This document shows positions 9,386-15,429 of a DNA stretch of 54,605 nucleotides, in pieces. The position numbers were made by a program, and so were the translations under genes. The stretch comes from JACRBE01 sp964429005. GTDB taxonomy: Bacteria > Chlamydiota > Chlamydiia > Chlamydiales > JACRBE01. The stretch is taken from positions 1-54,605 of the forward strand of contig CAYSAJ010000011.1 in NCBI GenBank assembly GCA_964429005.1. Direction: 5' to 3'. Every line of letters starts with the position of its first letter. Position 1 is the stretch's first letter. The notes under the pieces were generated by a model. It saw nothing but the letters and a program-made list of their open reading frames with translations. It had not been told where the DNA came from and did not search any database.

Positions 9386-9728
9386 GTGCAAAAGAGGGGA
9401 TAAACTCTAATAATTTATGATCTATATTCTGATAAAGAGATTCATCACTCTTTTCCAGCGGAAAATTGAGTTTAATATGAATCTCTATATCCTGAGGAAA
9501 ATCCTCTAAGTGGGAGCGAAACATCTCACGCATGCGTCGTTTAAAATAGTTTCTATCCACGGCTTTTCCACATTTTTTGGAAACAGTAATCCCAAGCCTA
9601 GGAACTTCGCTTTTTCCTTTGCGGCAAAAGATAATAAAAGAAGGAGTGTCGTAGCGTTTGCCTCCTAAAGATACACCTTTAAAATCTTCTTTTGAGCGCA
9701 AACGATGCTTTTTCGTAAAAAGGGACAT
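9369..9728 (-). CDS. rnpA: Ribonuclease P protein component
   Basis: A 119-residue basic protein that assists the RNase P RNA in maturing tRNA 5' ends. The start LFTKKHRLRSKEDFKGV and the conserved RNR helix (RNYFKRRMREMFR, about residues 58-70) identify it. Its ATG overlaps the rpmH stop codon by one base (TAATG on the coding strand), the usual rpmH-rnpA coupling. Unlike most bacteria, yidD/yidC do not follow; uvrD does. Confidence 0.95.
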   Translation of the reverse strand: MSLFTKKHRLRSKEDFKGVSLGGKRYDTPSFIIFCRKGKSEVPRLGITVSKKCGKAVDRNYFKRRMREMFRSHLEDFPQDIEIHIKLNFPLEKSDESLYQNIDHKLLEFIPSFAHETSE

Positions 9729-9862
9729 TAACCTGTGAGACGCTTACGACCAGCTTTTCTTCTGCGGTTCAAAAGTTTTCTACCGTTTTTTGTCTTCATA
9801 CGATTGCGGAAACCAGTCACGGAGCTTCTTTTCTTCTTGCTAGGCTGATAAGTTCTTTTCAT
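9728..9862 (-). CDS. rpmH: 50S ribosomal protein L34
   Basis: A 44-residue, highly basic protein (MKRTYQPSKKKRSSVTGFR...) with the standard L34 start and the RKAGRKRLT end. I set the start at ATG 9862 because the family begins with MKRTYQ, although the open frame extends further upstream to 10051. It is the first gene of the leftward operon and has a good promoter at 9890-9919. Confidence 0.97.
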   Translation of the reverse strand: MKRTYQPSKKKRSSVTGFRNRMKTKNGRKLLNRRRKAGRKRLTG

Positions 9863-9889
9863 AGTATAGTCCTTATTTTTGTTTGCAAA

Positions 9890-9919
9890 ATCATAAGAAA
9901 TCCTTTCCTTTCTCGTCAA
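9890..9919 (-). promoter_or_regulatory. rpmH-rnpA promoter
   Basis: On the minus strand TTGACG (9914-9919) and TATGAT (9890-9895) are spaced by 18 bp, a near-consensus housekeeping promoter. The ATG of rpmH lies 27 nt downstream of the -10. It is back to back with the rpmJ promoter. Confidence 0.6.
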
Positions 9920-9942
9920 TAAAGAAAACAGAGGGGATATAC

Positions 9943-9972
9943 TTGTAGAAAAATCAAGGTTCCCTATATGAT
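9943..9972 (+). promoter_or_regulatory. rpmJ-rpsN promoter
   Basis: TTGTAG (9943-9948) and TATGAT (9967-9972) are spaced by 18 bp, with the same -10 hexamer and spacer as the divergent rpmH promoter. The rpmJ ATG is 32 nt downstream of the -10. Confidence 0.5.
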
Positions 9973-10004
9973 GGTAACGTTTTATTAAAAATTCGGTAGT
10001 TGAA

Positions 10005-10142
10005 ATGAGAGTACGTGCATCTGTAAAAGCAGACCCCTCTAAAGGCGACAAAGTCGTAAAGAGAAAAGGACGTCTGTACGTGATTAATAAAAAAGATCCT
10101 AACCGTAAACAAAGACAAAAAGGACCCGCAAGGAAGAAGTAG
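10005..10142 (+). CDS. rpmJ: 50S ribosomal protein L36 (cysteine-free form)
   Basis: A 45-residue protein that I translated directly from the sequence: it begins MRVRASVKADPSKGDKVVKR and ends QRQKGPARKK. This is the longer chlamydial L36, close to the C. trachomatis protein as I remember it. It has no cysteines, so it lacks the zinc-binding CxxC set of the canonical form. It is followed after 5 bp by rpsN, with which it forms a short operon, the usual chlamydial arrangement. Confidence 0.93.
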   Translation: MRVRASVKADPSKGDKVVKRKGRLYVINKKDPNRKQRQKGPARKK

Positions 10143-10147
10143 ATTAT

Positions 10148-10453
10148 ATGGCTAGAAAAGCAATGGTTGAAAAAGAAAAACGACGTGAAAAGCTGACCAG
10201 TCTAAAATGGGAAAAGCGTCAAGAACTTAAAAAAATTATTAGCAGCCCATTCTCTGATCCAGAAGCAAAATTAGACGCGATGATCAAATTGAACAAACTG
10301 CCTAAAAACTCGTCTCCGACTCGCCAAAGAAATCGATGCCAATTTACTGGTAGATCCCGTGGTTACCTCAGAAAGTTCCAAATGTCCAGACTCTGCTTCC
10401 GAGAAATGGCTAATGCAGGTGAACTTCCTGGAATTTTCAAAGCTAGCTGGTAG
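10148..10453 (+). CDS. rpsN: 30S ribosomal protein S14
   Basis: A 101-residue S14 of the zinc-independent (C-minus) class: the C-terminal core RQRNRCQFTGRSRGYLRKFQ and SRLCFREMANAGELPGI has no CxxC pairs. S14 binds the head of the 30S subunit near the tRNA sites. In Chlamydiae it sits with rpmJ rather than in the spc operon, as here. The reading frame ends 28 bp before a strong terminator. Confidence 0.96.
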   Translation: MARKAMVEKEKRREKLTSLKWEKRQELKKIISSPFSDPEAKLDAMIKLNKLPKNSSPTRQRNRCQFTGRSRGYLRKFQMSRLCFREMANAGELPGIFKASW

Positions 10454-10481
10454 TTTTTACTTCCTATAGCTTCTATAGATT

Positions 10482-10516
10482 AAACCCTCTTAGGTTTATA
10501 AGAGGGTTTTTTTTAT
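10482..10516 (+). terminator. Rho-independent terminator after rpsN
   Basis: An 11-bp perfect stem, AAACCCTCTTA (10482-10492) and TAAGAGGGTTT (10499-10509), closes a 6-nt loop and runs into eight T. A nearly identical hairpin lies at 12185-12221. Confidence 0.9.
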
Positions 10517-10575
10517 TCTCATTAATAATAAAAATTATTTTAAAAATGATTGATTTAAATAAATTAATTAATCTT

Positions 10576-10581
10576 TATAAT
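10576..10581 (+). promoter_or_regulatory. Candidate -10 (TATAAT) for the split gene
   Basis: TATAAT lies 22 nt before the ATG at 10604 in an AT-rich spacer. A TTGATT 20 bp further upstream is a poor -35 because the spacing is long. Confidence 0.35.
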
Positions 10582-10603
10582 TAAAGCTTAAATTGGTGGT
10601 TTT

Positions 10604-11353
10604 ATGATTTCTCATTATATAAGAAATAATTTGCATTGTGGTATTCATCCCAATCCTCTGCATTTATACCATAATAAACCCCAGGATTACGTTCGTTCAG
10701 CGCTAGTGATCTCTACGATAGGCCCCTCTCTAAGTCTGTTGGTTAGCCTTATCGAAACCATAGCTTCTGCAGTTTTTGCAATCTTAGCGATAGCCACTTG
10801 CAATCCAGAGGCAGCTAAACAGCTCATGGGAAATGCCCTCGAAGCCGAATGTGAGATAGGAAATTCTTTTAAAGATTTGATTCTTTGCAATCCTCTTATT
10901 TATCCTTTTACAAGATATTGTTATCTAGCCCCTAACCCTAGAGCTGGGGCAGCCTTAGGATCTGCTAGACCCAATGAAGCAGGTTCAACAAGCAGCTCCC
11001 CTCGGATTGGCATCCCCGAGCCTGTATTAAGAGAAATTAATGACCATCTTACGGCTGACAACCCTCAACATGCTTGGAATCGTTATATGAGCTTTTGCGC
11101 TGGTAAGACAACCGATGTTCTAGAGCCCCTATCCTCGGCTGAAACTGAGAGACTATCACCCAGTTGGTGGCACGAAAAACTACCCCCTGAAAATTTACTA
11201 TTAGCAATCATTAACGGAAAAAGCACTTCAGAGATATTGATGATGATGCCTATAGAATTGATTCGAGATTGTGCTAGAAGATATACCAATTTGCAATTAG
11301 CCATTCTTAGAAATGATAATCTTTGGAATTGTTTCAGCGCTTATCAGGAATAG
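10604..11353 (+). CDS. Effector-like hypothetical protein, 5' part before in-frame TAG
   Basis: The first 249 residues of what looks like one longer gene. Residues about 30-70 form a hydrophobic segment containing SLLVSLIETIASAVFAILAI, which resembles the SIET/VIEL hydrophobic region of the ankyrin-like paralogues at 1263-5256. Codons continue in the same frame past the TAG (11351-11353) into the 780-bp frame at 11390. The gene ends abruptly after NCFSAYQE with no terminator. A GGTGG ribosome site precedes the ATG. Function unknown. Confidence 0.65.
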   Translation: MISHYIRNNLHCGIHPNPLHLYHNKPQDYVRSALVISTIGPSLSLLVSLIETIASAVFAILAIATCNPEAAKQLMGNALEAECEIGNSFKDLILCNPLIYPFTRYCYLAPNPRAGAALGSARPNEAGSTSSSPRIGIPEPVLREINDHLTADNPQHAWNRYMSFCAGKTTDVLEPLSSAETERLSPSWWHEKLPPENLLLAIINGKSTSEILMMMPIELIRDCARRYTNLQLAILRNDNLWNCFSAYQE

Positions 11354-11389
11354 CTTCTTGATATTACCGCTGTTAGTCCGAACTTTGCT

Positions 11390-12169
11390 ATGGCAATTTG
11401 TGGGACAGAACGCTCCCGCGATATAGCACAAGAAGATCATATTCTTAAAATATTCAATCACGCATATCTTACAATTAGATCTTCTATCCAACAGAACAAA
11501 TGGAAAGAAAGAAATACAACTTACCTCTGTAATTTTCTACTTCGCTACAATTTGGTCACTAAGATCCAATTCCGATTCGATATTGTGAACATCATGAGCG
11601 ATATCAGAAATTCAACCATAGAAGCACCCTCCAAAGAATTGCAGTTAAGTATTCTTGGTATTGTTTTAGGTAAAATGAATGGTCAACGGACAACAAGAGC
11701 TGTTCAATCCACAGAAGCCCTTCCCGATATTTTACGCTTATCATCCCGCCTTCGAACTGAAGACGAACTCCGATCCTCTTTAGAGAGTATTACCTCAGAC
11801 GCTGAGTTGCAAAGCACCTACCTCTATCTATTGTGTCTCCCTGAAGAACATCCAAACTTTGTTTCTTCAAGAATGATGCTAGGAAGAGTACTTTTGGATA
11901 ATAATGAAAACCGAAAAGCAGCTCGTTGCTTTTTAGAAGCAGCCCGCCTCTCAGATAACACTGATGAACGGCAAGACGCTCTCATGCAAGCAGTAACAGC
12001 CCTTTATGCTAAAAACAGAGAAAGTGGTGAAATTGTTTTGAGAGAAGGCCTAGATGAAACAACCCTTGTTGGTCTAAGTATCGAAGAGACAAGATCTTAT
12101 GCGGCTCATATAAATGAAATGAGAGAAGCTGCAGGATTAGGTTCCTTGGTAGAACCCGTGTCAGTTTAG
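11390..12169 (+). CDS. 3' part of the split gene, TPR-like helical protein
   Basis: A 259-residue frame in the same phase as the upstream 249-residue one. The C-terminal third has TPR/Sel1-like helices: LGRVLLDNNENRKAARCFLE followed by AARLSDNTDERQDALMQAV. No Shine-Dalgarno precedes the ATG at 11390 (the upstream bases are CCGAACTTTGCT), which argues that it is the continuation of the upstream frame rather than an independent gene. It ends 15 bp before a strong terminator. No recognised family. Confidence 0.55.
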   Translation: MAICGTERSRDIAQEDHILKIFNHAYLTIRSSIQQNKWKERNTTYLCNFLLRYNLVTKIQFRFDIVNIMSDIRNSTIEAPSKELQLSILGIVLGKMNGQRTTRAVQSTEALPDILRLSSRLRTEDELRSSLESITSDAELQSTYLYLLCLPEEHPNFVSSRMMLGRVLLDNNENRKAARCFLEAARLSDNTDERQDALMQAVTALYAKNRESGEIVLREGLDETTLVGLSIEETRSYAAHINEMREAAGLGSLVEPVSV

Positions 12170-12184
12170 ATTTTCTTGCCCTCC

Positions 12185-12221
12185 AAAAAAACCCTCTTAG
12201 AGAACTAAGAGGGTTTTTTTT
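12185..12221 (+). terminator. Rho-independent terminator, near copy of 10482-10516
   Basis: A perfect 16-bp stem (12185-12200 with 12205-12220), 4-nt loop AGAA, T-run. The core AAACCCTCTTAG and the descending arm TAAGAGGGTTTTTTTTATT are shared with the hairpin after rpsN. Confidence 0.9.
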
Positions 12222-12247
12222 ATTTTCTTCATAACCCATTATAAATT

Positions 12248-12292
12248 CAGGTATTTAAGTAAAAATAAATTGTTTCATCTCCAAAATACCCG
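12248..12292. promoter_or_regulatory. Imperfect inverted repeat before the abiE pair, possible AbiEi operator
   Basis: CAGGTATTTAAG (12248-12259) and CCAAAATACCCG (12281-12292) are imperfect inverted copies sharing GGTATTT/AAATACC. AbiEi-type antitoxins are known to bind inverted repeats in their own promoter, so this is a candidate site about 50 nt upstream of the gene. Confidence 0.3.
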
Positions 12293-12336
12293 AAAAAATT
12301 AGGGATTCTGGTAATATTTGATTAAATGGGGGAAAT

Positions 12337-12975
12337 ATGAAGGAAATCGATTTGGGTCTTATTGAAACTCCTTACGTGGATGCTCAAACTTTGCTTGTTC
12401 TTTTAAAGGACTATAAAAAACCCCGGGAAAAGATCTCCTATCTTGTCAAAAAGGGAGAATTGATCCGATTAAAGAACGGATTTTACTTAGTTAAACGGAA
12501 GATTGGTCTAGGAAGAGATAAATATATTCCTTATGAGCAAATTGCGAATTTTCTCTATGGACCCTCTTATGTAAGTCTTGAATGGGCATTGTCTTATTAT
12601 GGTCTAATCCCGGAAGGCGTTCGTACCATTACTTGTATGTCCCTTGATCGATCCAAAGAATACTCTACCCCCATAGGAGATTTTTCCTATTGCCGTATTC
12701 CTTCGAGTGCTTTTCCTATCGGGGTTGTTCAAAAAAAAACAGAGGACTCCTCAACAACCTTTCTTATGGCTACTCCTGAAAAAGCCCTTGCGGATTTAGT
12801 TTTTGTAACTTGTAAAGGGTTAACTAAAGAAGAACTTCAAGCGGAGTTGATTCAGTCTAAGCGGATTGACCCTGAATGTTTTCAAAAGTTAGATAAAAAA
12901 TTATTACATGAAATTGCGAAACAATATCGATCAAAAAGAATCAGGTTTCTTGTTGATCTGGTAGGAGTGTTATGA
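12337..12975 (+). CDS. AbiEi-like antitoxin, type IV toxin-antitoxin system
   Basis: A 212-residue protein with the layout of AbiEi antitoxins. An N-terminal winged-helix part (KPREKISYLVKKGELIRLKN, GFYLV) is followed by a C-terminal part with YVSLEWALSYYGLIPE and MATPEKALADLVF, both typical of the family. AbiEi proteins repress their own operon and counter the partner nucleotidyltransferase toxin. A GGGGGA ribosome site precedes the ATG. The stop overlaps the toxin start (ATGA), which indicates translational coupling. A TA pair inside a conserved chlamydial block suggests acquisition by transfer, since the flanking genes are shared with other Chlamydiae while this pair is not part of the order I know. 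Confidence 0.85.
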   Translation: MKEIDLGLIETPYVDAQTLLVLLKDYKKPREKISYLVKKGELIRLKNGFYLVKRKIGLGRDKYIPYEQIANFLYGPSYVSLEWALSYYGLIPEGVRTITCMSLDRSKEYSTPIGDFSYCRIPSSAFPIGVVQKKTEDSSTTFLMATPEKALADLVFVTCKGLTKEELQAELIQSKRIDPECFQKLDKKLLHEIAKQYRSKRIRFLVDLVGVL

Positions 12976-13844
12976 AATTAGATTTGAGCATCCAGCAAAT
13001 GCTGGATAACTACGATGATAGTATGCCTTTAATAGATAAACTTAGAGAAATATTGCAGCAAGCGGCTCTACTTGGTCTTGCAAGGCATCAATTTTTTGAA
13101 CATGCTGCTTTTTATGGGGGAACGGCACTCAGGATCCTCTATGGACTTGACCGCTATAGTGAAGACCTTGATTTTTCTCTCCTTAAACCCCAAGAAAATT
13201 TCAACTTTGAACCTTTTTTAGAAGGGATGAATAAAGAGCTCGAATCTTTAGGATTTGAACTTACTGTCTCTATTAAGGAAAAAAATCAGGAAACTGGTAT
13301 TTGGTCTGCATTTTTAAAGGGAAATACTCTGCAACTGATCCTTTCAATTAATCCTAAAGCTAGAGGTATTCACCCTGATCAAAAACTTCAAATCAAACTT
13401 GAAATAGATACAGATCCACCTCGATCTAAAATCCCCTTAGAGGTAAAGCTAGTTAGAAATCCTTTTCCTTTCTATGTTGCAACATATCGAATTATCGATC
13501 TATTCGCTGGGAAAATGCATGCAGTGCTTTGCAGGGGATGGAAAAATCGTGTCAAAGGCAGAGATTGGTATGATTTGATTTGGTATATCCAAAATGGTTT
13601 TCCCGTAAATTTAGAACATCTAAGAGAAAGGATGATTCAAACAGGGAATTTAGAGAAAACCAGCCCTTTTGGAGAAAAAGAACTTAGAGAAAAAATTCAC
13701 AAAAAAATTGATAGTATTGATTGGAAGCTAGCTAAAGCGGATGTGGCAAATTTTATTGTAGATAAAAGCCGACTCGATATTTGGTCTGCTTCTTTCTTTC
13801 ATGATTTGATTTCCCATCTTCGAATTGTTGATCAAGAGAGTTAG
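12972..13844 (+). CDS. AbiEii-like nucleotidyltransferase toxin
   Basis: A 290-residue nucleotidyltransferase of the AbiEii/AbiGii family. GGTALRILYGLDRYSEDLDF (about residues 49-68) holds the GGTxLR glycine loop and the DLDF acidic pair that bind nucleotide and metal. KLEIDTDPPR around residue 143 fits the third acidic position, and DLFAGKMHAVLCR with GRDWYDLIWY the C-terminal part. Related toxins such as MenT3 nucleotidylate tRNA acceptor ends; the target here is unknown. All catalytic motifs are intact, so it looks functional. It overlaps the antitoxin by 4 bp and the convergent GYF_2 gene by 4 bp. Confidence 0.88.
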   Translation: MKLDLSIQQMLDNYDDSMPLIDKLREILQQAALLGLARHQFFEHAAFYGGTALRILYGLDRYSEDLDFSLLKPQENFNFEPFLEGMNKELESLGFELTVSIKEKNQETGIWSAFLKGNTLQLILSINPKARGIHPDQKLQIKLEIDTDPPRSKIPLEVKLVRNPFPFYVATYRIIDLFAGKMHAVLCRGWKNRVKGRDWYDLIWYIQNGFPVNLEHLRERMIQTGNLEKTSPFGEKELREKIHKKIDSIDWKLAKADVANFIVDKSRLDIWSASFFHDLISHLRIVDQES

Positions 13845-14305
13845 GAATTGAGCAGATCGATTCCTAAAAACTTATGATACTCTGTAAGGTCTTGAAGCTT
13901 TTTCCAATCTGCCATATCTTCATTCCAAACGTAATTACCAAGATGAAGGCGCCCTTCTATATAAGCGATTTTAAAAGCTTCAAAAGACATAGGGCCAAAT
14001 TGTGTTTGATGCTGGTCTAGGTAGTACCAGTTTTTTTTACGTATTTCTTCATAGATTGGATCAGGTCCGATTGGCAAAGGGTCTTGATTGGGATCAGCCA
14101 TAGGCCCAATGACAGGAGCTTGACCATAAGACAAATTTTGAAAATGGCGAGAGGGGAGCAAAGCAATGATGATCACACCAAGTAGCCCTAGAAAAAACCC
14201 TAGATAAAACCATGTGGTGGGATTGCGGCCTTTATATTTTGCTATTTTCGAGCAAACAAAACCAAAAAACACCCAAGCTAAAATAATCAAAAAGGCCAAA
14301 GTCAT
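13841..14305 (-). CDS. Small membrane protein with C-terminal GYF_2 (DUF4339) domain
   Basis: A 154-residue protein. Residues 1-20 are a hydrophobic helix or signal anchor (LAFLIILAWVFFGFVCSKIA), a second helix spans about 31-50 (WFYLGFFLGLLGVIIIALLP), and a proline-rich linker follows. Residues about 92-140 form a GYF_2-type domain: WYYLDQHQTQFGPMSFEAF, then VWNEDMADWKKLQDL. Such domains usually bind proline-rich or cytosolic partners and face the cytoplasm. A GGAG ribosome site lies 9 nt before the ATG. It converges on the AbiEii toxin gene. Specific partner unknown. Confidence 0.75.
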   Translation of the reverse strand: MTLAFLIILAWVFFGFVCSKIAKYKGRNPTTWFYLGFFLGLLGVIIIALLPSRHFQNLSYGQAPVIGPMADPNQDPLPIGPDPIYEEIRKKNWYYLDQHQTQFGPMSFEAFKIAYIEGRLHLGNYVWNEDMADWKKLQDLTEYHKFLGIDLLNS

Positions 14306-14440
14306 ATTTAAATCTCCTCTCTACTATATTCTAACTCATTGCAGCTTATTATAAAATAAAATCAAAAAAGTTCTCTAGGATTGCAATAATGGGGGAGGGT
14401 GGTATAACATGGACTCCTTATGATACGGGAGGAATATCCT

Positions 14441-14926
14441 ATGTTAGATTCTTATAAACAAGTCGACCCAAAAGAACTCGATTTCCCAGATACAGTGTTT
14501 ATCCGTGATATCGAAACTCGCGTTTTTCAAGCTATTGCTATCAATTGTATTTCTCAAATCGAATCTGTCTCTTTGATTGAAGGAAGTGTTATTGATAATC
14601 TTTTAGGACGAGAAGGTCTTGAGAGAGTCAAAGGAATCCATGTCGAGCAAGACACCAAAAACCACTCTGTAAGCCTTAAAATCGAACTCAACGTCTCTTA
14701 TGGAATTTCTCTTCCAGAAAAAGCAGAAGAAATTCAAATGGGAATCGTTAAGGAAATCGTTCGTTTAACAGGTCTTCACGTTTCTTGTGTTCACATCGTT
14801 TTTAAAAATTTGATGCCTAGTGAAAACCTTGAAGAGATCATCGATAAATCGATGAAAAAACAAGGAACTAGTCATAAAAAAGAACTGAATGATGAAACCT
14901 TAAAAGAATACTCAGAAGAATACTAA
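14441..14926 (+). CDS. Asp23/Gls24-family protein
   Basis: A 161-residue acidic protein with the Asp23/Gls24 fold: DTVFIRDIETRVFQAIAINC, then GIHVEQDTKNHSVSLKIELNV, YGISLPEKAEEIQMGIVKEI and GLHVSCVHIVF. The family is abundant in Gram-positives, where members associate with the membrane and respond to envelope stress. I chose ATG 14441 over ATG 14420 because GGGAGG lies 8 nt before it. It is followed after 2 bp by a two-helix membrane protein that resembles AmaP, the Asp23 membrane anchor. Role here unknown; an envelope function is the natural guess. Confidence 0.75.
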   Translation: MLDSYKQVDPKELDFPDTVFIRDIETRVFQAIAINCISQIESVSLIEGSVIDNLLGREGLERVKGIHVEQDTKNHSVSLKIELNVSYGISLPEKAEEIQMGIVKEIVRLTGLHVSCVHIVFKNLMPSENLEEIIDKSMKKQGTSHKKELNDETLKEYSEEY

Positions 14927-14928
14927 TC

Positions 14929-15429
14929 ATGAAACTTCGTGACATCGTTTTTTCATTTTTTCATTTTTTGGTTGTTTTTCTCTTTCTTGCAGTAGGGGGG
15001 ATCCTTATGGCTATTCCCCTCTCTAAAAAAGTCCATTTTGTGATTGTTCAAACTCTCCTAGAAGAGCCGATGTTTTTCTTCTTTTTGGGGGTTTCTGTAG
15101 TCTCTTTCTCTGTTCTTCTTTTTAGCCTTCTTTACTGGCTCAACAAAAAACGATATTTTCATCTTGAACTTGAACATTGCGAAGCATTAGTTAACGAAGG
15201 AATTATTAAAGATTATGTGACAGAGTACTGGAAGCAAATGTTCCCAGGGCAAAAACCAAAATTGCAAGTGGTCATCCATCCAAGCGAGCTTATTGAGGTG
15301 ATTACAACACTTCCTACTAACCTTGAAGAAATGCAATCCTTAAACAAAATTGAAAAAGAACTGACTACCCTGTTCTCTAAAAAATTCGGTTATAAAAAGA
15401 AACTCACCCTTACTGTGGTAGATTCTTAA
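14929..15429 (+). CDS. Two-helix membrane protein, possible AmaP-like Asp23 anchor
   Basis: A 166-residue protein with two N-terminal transmembrane helices (about residues 8-30 and 47-71) joined by a short basic loop, and a soluble C-terminal part of about 95 residues. The layout and position directly behind an Asp23-like gene match AmaP (DUF2273/AmaP type) of Firmicutes, which recruits Asp23 to the membrane. The 2-bp spacing implies one transcript. The C-terminal half also has an Asp23-like pattern (KPKLQVVIHPSEL, KKLTLTVVDS). Homology to AmaP is an inference from layout, not a motif match. It overlaps the convergent uvrC by 20 bp. Confidence 0.6.
   Translation: MKLRDIVFSFFHFLVVFLFLAVGGILMAIPLSKKVHFVIVQTLLEEPMFFFFLGVSVVSFSVLLFSLLYWLNKKRYFHLELEHCEALVNEGIIKDYVTEYWKQMFPGQKPKLQVVIHPSELIEVITTLPTNLEEMQSLNKIEKELTTLFSKKFGYKKKLTLTVVDS

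Larger units (their letters stand above)
10604..12169 (+). pseudogene. Full extent of gene interrupted by a single amber codon
   Basis: Reading straight through TAG at 11351-11353 gives one frame of about 521 codons: hydrophobic N-terminus, helical middle and TPR-like C-terminal part. The 12 codons between the TAG and the next ATG (11390) are open and unremarkable. A one-base change from CAG or AAG to TAG would explain the break. Real two-gene organisation, or suppression of the amber codon, cannot be excluded. Terminator hairpins flank the unit. Confidence 0.55.

Noticed and set aside
9863..10051. Upstream extension of the rpmH frame to 10051
   Set aside because: L34 always starts near MKRTYQ; the extension overlaps the divergent rpmJ and has no ribosome site. 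It is an open frame by chance.
12337..13844. Mobile element carrying the AbiE pair
   Set aside because: No transposase, integrase or target-site repeat is visible beside it; the terminator copies at 10482 and 12185 do not enclose it.
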